Source: Hyphodiscus hymeniophilus (lineage: Eukaryota; Ascomycota; Leotiomycetes; Helotiales; Hyphodiscaceae). From it: DNA of 64,000 nucleotides. The notes beneath the pieces are model-generated. The model ran no database searches. It saw only the letters and a program-made list of their open reading frames with translations, and was not told the DNA's origin. Positions within the stretch are counted from its first letter, which is position 1, and each line of letters begins with the position of its first letter. Positions 38,642 to 48,797 of the stretch are shown in pieces. Made by a program: the position numbers and the translations under genes. Location: assembly GCA_016508695.1 (NCBI GenBank), contig VNKQ01000005.1, forward strand, positions 186,001-250,000, in the 5' to 3' direction.

Positions 38642-38746
38642 TATTGCGAATCGAGTAATATATTCGATAACTAACTCTTAGTATTAAAGAGATTTCACTA
38701 CTATATAGGGGTTAATTACTAAGTGCTTATTCAGGTATTCTTGACA
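38642..38746 (-). repeat. 5' LTR of Copia element (105 bp)
   Basis: Matches 5954-6058 with five differences, all A here for G there. The first two bases TA correspond to the TG of the left copy. It is the 5' LTR because the element reads leftward. Confidence 0.93.
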
Positions 38747-38751
38747 GAAGC
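38747..38751. repeat. Right target-site duplication of Copia element (GAAGC)
   Basis: Identical to 5949-5953. Normal base composition resumes immediately after it. Confidence 0.9.
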
Positions 38752-40284
38752 GTAACACTTTGGTAGAAGAGTAGCATTGGAAGTTCAATGGTCCGCAGTC
38801 AAAGCAGCACTAGCTCAATCTTGTTCTAGCCCTCTCTCAATGGCGGCTTTCTAGGCAGTCTCCTATCTTGAGGCTTTAGCCCTCCGAGTGATGGGAATAA
38901 TGACAGTCCGGCCAGCACGTTAGAGTGTGGTATTGGAAATCCCTGTTTTACTTCTTATCAAGTGAACCGTCCAGCCTTCAAGTATCTGTTAAGACTTTAT
39001 GTGGCTTTTGACATACGTCCCGATCGCTAGCTAGGTCTGTGAGCGATTGTGGTAATCCATCGGTCAACTCTCCCAGCAGTGAGCAGGCAGCGGGTGACTC
39101 TGAAGTCTCTTGGGATAAGTCCAACAAAGCCAGACTCTGAAGTGCTCACATTATATTGATAACTTCTGGCTCGCAACACATGCTTAACGATGGCATGCAC
39201 GAATGGCATGGCGATGCGTATCCAGGGTCAAAGTTACCTCAATTGCTGCCACCTCTCATCGAGAACAATGGATCCTTTCATGGTTATAGCACGTGATTAA
39301 ATATCAGAATCATAAGGTAGTTGATCCAAATCCTCGTTCGATCGATCCCTCACCTAAAAGCTAAGCTAGCATTTTTATTGCACATCGCAACTCCGCTTTC
39401 AAGTTCCTCCCCTTCCCCTTTTTAGAAGACACCTCAAAACTGATTTGAATCACATGGTCGTCAGATAGCGAGTTTTGACCAATCACTTGAGCTCGCCCAG
39501 GTTTTGTTGCACGTCGCGATTTTTGCAATGCTGCACATGAGCTCAGCATATGCTCAGGTGCACATGAGATTGAGTGCTGAGTAATCGTTTTGGAACCCCT
39601 TACAAGATATTGAATCCGTTCTATGTAAATGATGTATCAACCATTTTTATACTGCTTTAACGGGGCAAGAAAGCTCTTCTTGATATGCGCCTATACATTT
39701 CTCATACCTCGATATATTTACTCTTATCAATCTCGGACTTCGAAATCTACCTGCCTTACCTTATCTTACAGCCCCTGCATCACATGAAGGTCTTGCCAAA
39801 TTTCACAACAAGCCGGAATACGTGACTTGAGAGAGATATTGAACGGGAAGGAGCTTGGTTGAGTTAAGTTTCGCTTGACGCACGATTCTAAGTTGCGATT
39901 TCCCTTTGCTCCTTTCTTAGCTTTCTAGTTGAGTTGAGCTTTGTCGACGGTCTCTTCCCTGTCTTCAAAAGCATCAGAGTTGATTCTATGTTCCGACTTC
40001 TGGTCTTGGCCCGGGAGAAGGACGAACATAAGAGAGAGTAACAGAGGATTAAGAGCAGTTTTTTCCAGGTTACGTACTACTTTTTGAGTGACTTACGCGG
40101 GTATGTCTTCTCAGTTCGTGGTGAAAGTGGATTAAAATTGGGCCATCGAAACATATCACATGACGTTGCACACACACCCTTCCTTTGACAACGCCTCTCC
40201 ATCATTTCAACATAAGTAAAAATGGAGATCCCCTATGAAACTGAACACGAAACTGAACAGTCCGCTTGGAGGATCTAGTGTTCT
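38752..40284. other. Intergenic region right of transposon block
   Basis: Normal composition from the first base after the target duplication. Short open frames (for example 39027-39209 and 39361-39549 on the minus strand) show no family resemblance. A GCACGTGA motif lies near 39.29 kb. No supported gene. Confidence 0.5.
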
Positions 40285-41603
40285 ATGACATTGCCCTTTC
40301 CTACAACTGCATCTGCGCCGCAAGCACCTGTCACCCAACATCATGGCGGCGGAACAGCTCGAAATACCAACCCTTCAACCGAACCAGGAAAGAAACACAT
40401 TCCTTGGAGCAGGAATTGTAGGTTCCGCCCTCGCTTACTACCTCAGCACGCGTGTATCTAGCACGCAAACCATCATCCTTGACCCCTCCCCGTCTGCTAA
40501 CGCCGGCTCGATAGCCATCGCGCCTGGTCTAATTGGACAACTGAATGCCATCCCTCATCTCACTGCTATGGCCAATGAGATAGATGTGGCATACTCGAAG
40601 ATCCCAGATGGTTTCGGAATGTTGGAGGCTTAGAGATTGCGAGTACGAAAGAGAGAATTGCGGATTTGGAGCTGAGGAAAGAGCTTGCACTGAGCTATGG
40701 GTTGGAAGCCGAGTTATTGAACTCGATTCAGGTTGCAAAAACTGCGCCGAATTTTCATGCCGAGGATTTCAAATTCAATGGGTCTGTTCTTTCCTAGCGA
40801 TGGGACAGCAAATCCAGAGGCTATTGGGGGTACTTTCAAGAGCAGGCTCGACGTCAAGGAGTAGCTATCGTTGCTGGAAGGGTTTCGGTACTGCGCCTTA
40901 GAAGCAAGGAACAGATATCTTTGAGCACAGATCATGGAGCATTTGAATCCGGGAAAGTGGTAGTGGCAGCAGGAATTTGGACCCCAGCTCTGCTCGAAAC
41001 GTTGGGAATCGAAGTACCGATCATTCCTGTGGCACATCCGTACGCACATGGACCTCCGTGGGCAAAGAGCGAGAAACAACAGCCTTTTGTCAGATGGCCC
41101 GAAAGGCATGTCTACGCGCGTGACCACGGGCATTGCAATGGGTTTGGAAGCTACGCCCATGACTTGAAACATTGTATTCCTGGTAACAATGCACTTTGCG
41201 AAGACTGGCCAAATCGGTAGGTCGGGTAATACCTTGGTCGGCGTAATCGCTCTCAAGACCTCCTCCAATGACATGTAAGCACAGCAGTGTCCTCAAGGCG
41301 GCACTTTCGGTCTTTTCCTCGTCACTGCAGCAGACTAAGTTTCCATATGAAGCCTTCAATGACATATTTGCCTTGACGCCAGATGAGATGCCGCTAGCTA
41401 GGGCAGTACCGCAGATCCCAGGCCGCTATGTTGCAGCTGCCGTGTGGATAACGCATGCTGCGGGAGTGGCTAGGGTGGTCGCTGACATGGTAGCTGGAAA
41501 TCCTTTGAACTCTTCAGATGAAGCAATGAGGAACGCTTTCGATCCCTTGAGGTTCGGGGCCGTCTATGCTGAATTGAAGAAGAGGGCGCGGGGAAACTTA
41601 TAA
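40285..41603 (+). pseudogene. FAD-dependent oxidoreductase (DAO family) pseudogene
   Basis: Relic of a flavoenzyme of the D-amino-acid-oxidase fold. The Rossmann motif LGAGIVGSALAYYL lies at about 40.40-40.45 kb. Further family blocks are VVVAAGIWTPALLE near 40.96 kb, FVRWPERHVYARDHG near 41.1 kb and the C-terminal LTPDEMPLARAVPQIPG near 41.37 kb. The reading frame changes near 40.40 kb (if the ATG at 40285 is used), near 40.62, near 40.786 and at a run of five G at 40826-40830, none of which can be explained by an intron. One true intron fits at 41217-41287 (GTAGGT...CAG), after which the frame continues to TAA at 41601-41603. The alternative start is ATG 40343. The substrate cannot be told. 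The shifts are one base each, so assembly indels remain possible. Confidence 0.8.
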
Positions 41604-41676
41604 TGATATCTATAACATGGACGGGCTCTGATGAGGCGCAGGAAGATTTTAGCTGTCTCAGTTCGGGTTCGTTCTT

Positions 41677-42969
41677 TCAAATTGCCGAAGAGGTGGGTTG
41701 TTCGATTGCCCACTGAATCCAATGTCGCCAATTCTCTGGCAGAGCTTGCCGAACGTTCTCCAACAGCCCCTCTCCTAGACCTTCCAAGTACCAGATATGA
41801 TCCATCTTCTTTAATAAAACACAATAGTGCGCCAAAAGCACTAAAGCCCTATGATCTCTCTCATATATCAGCTCGACAAAGCTTTGGTTGATACTGCCAG
41901 GCCACATATGGACTGCAGTTTTGATACACAGCGTCGGTCGTCGACCAGATGCATGCGGCAGAGCTGACGCTCTACGGAGCTCCGTTAGTGCCTCTTTGCA
42001 ACTTTCCAGCTTTTGTTCCTCTGGCGATAGACGGAGGAATTCCGGCGAATCTGAAAAGGGAGAACGCGGACGTGGGATCGGGGATCTCAAAGGAGTCGAT
42101 GAAGGAAACATTCCCTCCAGTTTTGCTAGTTGATCGTCGTCCGGATTGTACGATGCATAGATAGGTTCTGGATCGTGTTCGAGCAGTGGCGCAAATGGTC
42201 CTTTTGATAACTCATCCCAGTAATTTCCAAGCAGGACAAGTAAGCCTCGCATTGTTTGAAACCAATGTGGGTGAGCATCGTGTTTGCTTGGAATGCGGCA
42301 TCGATCAGCCTGCTGTCCTCCTGACGCCGTTTGTGACGCCATTATATAATATACGATAGAGCCAGCGAAGCCAAACACAGCATGAACATTTTCGGAGTTT
42401 GGGTTGGCCATTGACTTCCGGAATGACGGAAGAGCAGCGGACTCTTGTCCAAAAGCATAGTTTTGTAACTCATGCCTACGGTGCGGCATAATACTTGAGA
42501 GGTGCAGGGCAGAGATGGCTAGAATACCGGAGAGCATAAATGGATACGCCAAAGCCATCTGTGGCATAACGACACGCCAGACAGAGCTTTCACGTCCGCC
42601 AGCCAGAATCTTGTACAGGATTGTTGTGTAATGATGAAGAAGTTCGTTGGTCTGGGTGTCGAAGTGGGAAGGTGAGAGTTCGGGGATGAGGCTGGGTGAC
42701 AAAGGGTATACGGCCCTGGGTCGAGCCCTGGTGCCATACAGCGAGACGAACGGTTCGCCTCGAGATAGAAAAGTTATTGGAGTAAGAAATTCCAAGCTGC
42801 ATGGCAGGTCATTCCGGTCACAATTTGCGCATGATGGTTTCCTCTCGTCGCACTGGATACTATGAGCATCTGAGACTGGATCTTCGTAGAAGAAGTGTAA
42901 ACTGACCTTGACTCGGCGCTTCTTACATTGTGTGCACCCCAGTCTCGTCTTCTTATGGACTTTTGGCAT
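41677..42969 (-). CDS. Zn(II)2Cys6 transcription factor
   Basis: Fungal binuclear-zinc-cluster regulator of 412 residues in two exons, 42907-42969 and 41677-42852. The 54-bp intron (GTCAGT...CCAG) has no stop and could be read through, but removing it restores a perfect cluster: Cys12, 15, 22, 29, 32 and 39 (CX2CX6CX6CX2CX6C), flanked by KKRR. The rest resembles the middle-homology/regulatory domain of fungal regulators; the stretch MLSGILAISALHLSS and the later ALVLLAHYCVLLKK are typical of the sterol-uptake-control (Upc2-like) group. It ends 73 bp from the convergent oxidoreductase pseudogene, which it may once have regulated; that is an inference. It appears intact. Confidence 0.87.
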   Translation of the reverse strand: MPKVHKKTRLGCTQCKKRRVKVSLHFFYEDPVSDAHSIQCDERKPSCANCDRNDLPCSLEFLTPITFLSRGEPFVSLYGTRARPRAVYPLSPSLIPELSPSHFDTQTNELLHHYTTILYKILAGGRESSVWRVVMPQMALAYPFMLSGILAISALHLSSIMPHRRHELQNYAFGQESAALPSFRKSMANPNSENVHAVFGFAGSIVYYIMASQTASGGQQADRCRIPSKHDAHPHWFQTMRGLLVLLGNYWDELSKGPFAPLLEHDPEPIYASYNPDDDQLAKLEGMFPSSTPLRSPIPRPRSPFSDSPEFLRLSPEEQKLESCKEALTELRRASALPHASGRRPTLCIKTAVHMWPGSINQSFVELIYERDHRALVLLAHYCVLLKKMDHIWYLEGLGEGLLENVRQALPENWRHWIQWAIEQPTSSAI

Positions 42970-43539
42970 CCTACCCTGCCAAGGTTGCCCGAATCAGTGC
43001 AGTATTCACCGGAACAAATCAGCAGGTAAACGAACGATCCCCAGCAAATAGAAATCGCTGTTCGGAATGAACGTCACATATAATGACAACAATCAAGCTA
43101 CAAATTGACTGATGCAGGAAAGAAGAAAGATATCGAACTGTGAAGTCGGAATTGAAAGGGAGACATCGGAACTAGCCCATTACCCGCGTCTGCCCCTGAA
43201 GCCCCCTGTCGTCGATCACCTCGCGCCGACGGCGCTTTCATTGGATGAAAGAACCCCACTTGCCTGTGTCTATTTTTGGGCTGGCGTCGTTCAATCTCGA
43301 CTCTATCTTAACATCTTCAGATAGCAGCTAGGGCTTCATCAATATGTTTATCTAGTCACTCTAGGAGTTACGGCTGGAGCCAAAATAGTTTGAGATCTCT
43401 TGTGTCAATACAACTTCGCTTCGAAGCTGCCGTCGCTATGGAAGCGCTACGGCATAATAACTCTATACGATTACGTGTATAAGGGCCTTTGTATTGTGTG
43501 ATAGTGTCTTTTAAGATAGAAAATTGCTTCAACACTCGT
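42970..43539. other. Intergenic region between regulator and NLR gene
   Basis: It holds the upstream region of the Zn2Cys6 gene and the 3' flank of the NACHT-ankyrin gene, both on the minus strand. No supported gene. Confidence 0.5.
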
Positions 43540-46500
43540 CTATCTCTCTGTATGTTCCTCTTCCGAGTTCTCTTCCCAGTCCTCTTCCGAGTCGTCAAGC
43601 ACACAAACAACCTGTCCCCGTAGCTCCTTCCGCAATTCTGCCAACTGTTTTGCAAGATCAAATCGACTACCATCAGCCATTGGTGTGTATAAATCAAGAG
43701 TTTCCACCTTCACAGTATGCATACCTGACCAAGCACACACATCTCGTTCTTCGACGCCAGTAGTGCCATGGGAAATCCGACGCTGCTCCGTGTGACGCTC
43801 GACGAGAAGCCATTGGACAATCTCAGGATAAGCCCGTGCAGCTTCGACGGCACTGCATGGCTTGCCTTCTTTTGTGCTTGCTACCTTGGCTCCAGCTCGT
43901 ACCAAGTACTTCACAACTAGCAATCGGCCAAATATGCAGGCGATGAGCAATGGTGTCCCATATTGTCCTCGATCGAGCTCCAGGTTTGCTCCTGCTCGAA
44001 CGAAAAGTTCGACAACATCCTCCGCTCCATCCTGAGCTGCCTCGCTTAGAAGACTTCCATTCCTCCAAGCGGTAGCCTCCAACATTCCATGGACAGTATG
44101 TGATGTTACACGTTTGAGAATCATTCTTACCAGACATTTGAAGAATACAAGGCCTATGGACTGCGGCAAACTTGCCGCCAGCTTGGCCCAGTCGAGCTCC
44201 CAATTGAAAATAAGAGCTAGAAAACCAGGAAACTTATGAAGGTAGACTAAGGCTGCATCTATCGGGGTTTGTTTGAGCAGATCCATTTCATAGGGATTAT
44301 ATCCTCGTAAGAGAAGGTACCCGAACACCTCAGGGCCTCCTCCCGCGCCGCAGTGTAATAAACTCCGTCCGAAACTGCAAGCCATTGTAAACTCTGGTTG
44401 AGAGTCGAGTAGAAGCTTGAGAATCTTCAAATTCGCTTGCGCAGCTGCTACCATGGCCGCTGTTTGGCCCTCTAGATCCCGTATGGACGGATTTGCTCCC
44501 CTCGTCAGGAGAAGCTGGACGGCGTCGACGTGTCCGAATCGAGAAGCGTGTACCAGAGGGGTCTGGCTGTAGCTATCGGTGGCGTCAACACTGGCCTCAT
44601 AGCGCAGGAGAAGCTCAGCTGCAGCACAGTTTCCTATGTAGGCGGCAAGATGAAGTGGTGTCCCGGACTGGAATTCGTTGGTGTTAATGGTGTCTGAAAG
44701 AGTCCAAACACTACACAACTTTTTAATATCGAGCTGAATATCGCATAATGCTTTCAATTTATCTCCTCGTTGCCTCCAATCGCCATGCTCGCGCCTTGTC
44801 TGTGGGCCCGCCGAACTTGGAAGCAATTCAGTTGTGTTGCGCTCTTCGACATCGTCGAGTAAGTCACCCGAACACCTTATTTTCCAATATTCCAACAGCA
44901 TCTTTAGCGCTGCAAGATTGTTGCATGCCACAGCCACATGAAGTGGACTTATTGAACTTCGAAAAGCCGTAGATACCACTAATGGTTCTGTGTCGAGGAC
45001 GTCCCTTAGAATATCAATGTTCTCTTCACGGGTACAAGTAAGATGAACTACCGAGTACCCAGCGAAGACTGTCTCAGTGCAGAGCCGTCCTTTATAATGG
45101 GCTCCTTTTTGGACTAGATAACGGGCGATTTCGTCCTGTTTCACACCGAGGGCAAATAATAACGGTGTGCACCCACAACACAACTGATTGTCGATCCTAA
45201 ATCCCGCATCTACCAGAGCCTTGACAAGCTCAAAGTCACCACGCTCGATTGAAAACTTGAGTTCCTTTGAACTGAATGGGCTGACCATAGAATTTGATTG
45301 TCCGTCTCCTCTGCTTGCCTGTCTCAAGTCTGATGGCGAACCTGCTTCAGATAGGATGGTAGTCAGTATCGAAAAAATGAGAATTTGAGATCAAGAAAGT
45401 TGGAAAGAGAGACCTACCTTTCCGCTGCGCTTCGTGAGTTTTCAAAAGGTCAAACACCTTTGGATGGCCATATTTCAGAGCCAGGAGTCGTGGTGTCATT
45501 CCACCATTATCGGCGGCTAGCGAACAATGGTGGCTAAGAAGCTCTTTCACGACATGAAGATGGCCCCAACTGGCAGCAAAATGTATTGGCGCTTTTCCAT
45601 CAGGTAATAACGCATTGATGTCAGCGCCGGCCCTCAGAAGTATCTTGCTTGCATCCAGGTAGCCATACGTCGTGGCATAATGAACTGCTTCGGACCCAAT
45701 GAAGTTCTTAGCTCGAACATCAGCTCCATGGTCAATGAGCAGGGATATGCAGTCCTGAGTTATGGCGTTCGGCTTTGCTTGAAGAGCAAGAATCAAAGGA
45801 GTATTGCCATCCTCGTCTACTGCGTTCACCTCTGCGCCAAGTGAAAGCAGGATTCGTGTAGCAGCAACGGAATGCTGTCCCGCCGCGAAGTGCAAAAAGG
45901 TTTGGCCACCGTCTTTTCTTCTTGTTAAGAGATCTATCCTTCTGTCTCGAGCCAAGTCTTCCACCAATTGCGCCTGATCAGATTTTATTGCCGAATAGAG
46001 GAGATCGACCAAGTTGTTGACATCGGTGGCAATCAACGCGGTTGAATGAGCTTTGACTAAGTGAAGCTTTTCGGCGCAATTCAGCTTGAGCGCAATTTTC
46101 AATTTAGTCAAAGGTTCATGGGTGTTTTCCTTCATTAATAGATTGAGCAGAGCTTCGGTGAATTCCGTCGTTGTCGACCCAAACTCAAAGTAATCAGCCA
46201 AAAAGTTTAATACCTCATCGTCTAGTTGTATACCCGCAGCGACGAGCTTCAACAAAGGGTGCTCGGTAGTGTACCGCAGTTCGCCGAGAAGTGAAAGGTG
46301 AGCACAGGAGTATTCCTTTCCAGTCCTATCTCGATATAATCCATCACAATCCGCTTTATATGAAATGAGTATGTCGAACACTTGGATTTGACTTGCCTCC
46401 CCCATCCTGAATGCATCGTCAATTTCGAGGCAGTTAAAGTCACACCACGATGGCATCATCAATTTCCACATACGGCCCATTCCTAATAAGGCACAGTGAA

Positions 46501-48797
46501 CAGGAGTGCCTGCCATACTTTGGTCATTTACGTCACAATTGTCAGCAAGAAGCCATTGACAAATCTCGGGCAAGCCAATCGCTGCAGCCAGATGAAGCGG
46601 TTTCAAGTTTCCAGAACCGAGTGTAAACGTGAAACTCTGGAATCGCAGTGCGTCGTAATTAATTCCCAAGGAGCGTATCTGTAGAAGGAATATAGAGTCG
46701 CGAACCCAGGACTGAAAACATCGAGTTGCCGCAGGGTCAAATAGCTTCTTAACAAGCCCCAAGATGAGGGTATCATCCAATCTGTTCTCGACGTAGTAAA
46801 CCCAATTTAACAGAGCATGTTTACGAAAAGGAAACTCGACCACCTGCTCTTGCCACAACTCGAAATCGTTGACGACGGTCTCGTGGAAACAGTCAAAAGT
46901 GATATAAGTTAGGCACGTCACCGCAAGACGCGGCAAGACAAAGTCCTCCGACTGTGAGTAGCGAGAGTAGGGGGAGTGTATAGTCGGGCTTAGAGCGGAC
47001 AAGTACTCTTTCACAGTGAAATGGGCCATTTCTAGTTTTTGTCCATCTTCAGAACGTCGTATCAAGCTGCTACAATGTAACAAGATCTCTTCTTCCTCGT
47101 AGATAGCCTCTTTGTCCAATGATTTGTCTCCCTCTTTGATGGATATCGCATGGCATAGGGCGGGTATCGAAAGAACTTCTTTGGAATTAACGATTCATCG
47201 AAGAGTGTTCTGTACCATCCTTTGAACGCTCTCATCGCCATGGTTAACTCTCTCCAAGATACGCTCATATGTCGCATTCAGCCCTGGAGGCAGTGATACA
47301 AGGGCTTTTCGTTTCTCGGCGTCATTTGGCAGGCTGCAGAGGTAATCTAATTGACAGGCAACCCAACGGAACCTGCCCAATAATCATGTAATCAGTAATT
47401 GCCATTTAGAACGGATTGCAGCGCGAGGAGACTCACATTCCCTGTGCTCGATCCACCAAAGTCTTCATTATGTCGTCCTTCAAGCCGATGCTTCGTATTC
47501 GGAGCCTCTCTCTACCAAACTTCTTCTGTCGTGCCTCAATCTCCGCTGCGACGTATAATCTCAAATCGTCGCTGTGCGCAGCGATTTCCAAGTGATTAAA
47601 CTCTTGGCAGAGTATTTCGCGGATGTCGCTCTCATCTCTGCTGAGAAGCAAAACTCGAACGTTACTGTTTTCGTGGGATGCAAGCTGAGCGAGAGATTCC
47701 ACGACTTCTGTCGTCTGTGAGCCACACTCGTCAAGCCCGTCAACAATAATTGAAACGTCGGCAAAGCAAGAAGTCATTTCATAGAGCTTTAGAGCTAAAG
47801 CTTCAGTCTCTGGTCTGATCAACGGCTTATCTTTGGGATGGCAAGTATGATAAAGCTGTTCCAATTTAGAAAATGCACCTTCGTGTTGTCGGGCTAGCTG
47901 GCTTGCCAACGACCCTAATATATTAATGGGGTCTTGCTTCTCGGAATCCTTATAGTCGCAATAGAAGTATGCAGCAGCTTGATCCTGGCTACTTTGCTTC
48001 ATTGCTTCTTCGATAACCAATGCCGCGGTGATAGTTTTCCCAGCTCCCGGTATTCCCGAAAGCCAGAGTTTAGAATTTCGACAACGAAGCCAAGTTTGGA
48101 AGGGAAGTCCCTCTGTTAACCATAGACCCGTCATTGGATGACGAAGATTCAAGCTCATGTTGTGGTTCGAGCTTGGATCGATCTTGCCAAAAAATGATAG
48201 AATCTCTCTACGCTCTTTGTCCAAGCGAATGTGATCCTCCATCGCCCATCTCGCGATTTGTTTATTTTTCAGCTCCTTCACATCAGTTGCTATATCATCC
48301 TGACGTGACAGCGCATTCAACACGGTAGCCAACGTTTCTCCGGAAACAGCGATGTTGATAGTGCTTTTATGCTTCTCCACGTCGTCGAGCAGTCTCTTGG
48401 TCTCGTGGACAGAAAAGGGCCATTTGAGATTCTTGAGAAGCTGCCGACCTCTTGTTGTCTGTGGCTGATGTTTGTCGAGTACTTTCTGAATATTTGTGAG
48501 AGTAGCCAGGCAATCACTCAATTCGTGTAGTCGGAACTCCGTCAGCGGCGTCAGGTTCGATGAGTCCAATGGGTTTGCTGAATCGACTCCAGACGCGCGA
48601 GCCTCTTCATTAAGCACATTTACAACTAGTTCAAGACCATGGAGGAGCGATGAGAGAGTTCGTATACCAGTGGCAAGTTTGTTGATGTCTTGTGTGGCAT
48701 TTTTGGCGGTTTTGTAGTATTGATAAGTGCGTCTGAAAACTGTGTCGGCCAGGGAAACCAATCCAGCAATACTTGCAGCTACCGAGAGTCCATCCAT
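43540..48797 (-). pseudogene. NACHT-ankyrin STAND (NLR-like) protein, interrupted by one in-frame TGA
   Basis: Fungal NLR-like signal-transduction ATPase, the type linked to non-self recognition and programmed cell death. Exons are 47437-48797, 45418-47372 and 43540-45341, with introns of 64 and 76 bp and clean GT-AG signals; total 1,706 codons. Residues 1-150 form a helical N-terminal domain of the fungal STAND type (GLSVAASIAGLVSLADTV start). The NACHT domain follows, with Walker A GIPGAGKT at 248-255 and Walker B IIVDGLDE at 350-357. Then come a winged-helix-like region (about 455-610), roughly 14 ankyrin repeats and an acidic tail. Codon 513 (47195-47197) is TGA in the sentence NTLR-stop-IVNSKEVLS, where relatives have Trp. 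Every other codon is open, so this looks like a recent nonsense mutation or a sequencing error. The truncated product would lack all ankyrin repeats. Confidence 0.85.

Larger units (their letters stand above)
5954..38746 (-). mobile_element. Ty1/Copia LTR retrotransposon, RIP-degraded, split by nested insertions
   Basis: The outer element of the repeat block. It has 105-bp LTRs at both ends, a perfect GAAGC target duplication and a polypurine tract by the left LTR. On the minus strand, integrase relics lie at about 36.5-37.1 kb and reverse transcriptase/RNase H relics at about 6.1-7.75 kb, in the Copia order (integrase before RT). Without the nested material (7,958-35,765) the element would be about 5.0 kb, a normal Copia length. 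CAA/CAG codons appear as TAA/TAG and catalytic Asp codons as Asn, as expected from RIP. It cannot encode a working protein. Confidence 0.93.

Noticed and set aside
47195..47197. An intron removing the TGA of the NLR gene
   Set aside because: The protein reads smoothly on both sides of the codon with no GT-AG pair that would remove it without deleting conserved sequence.
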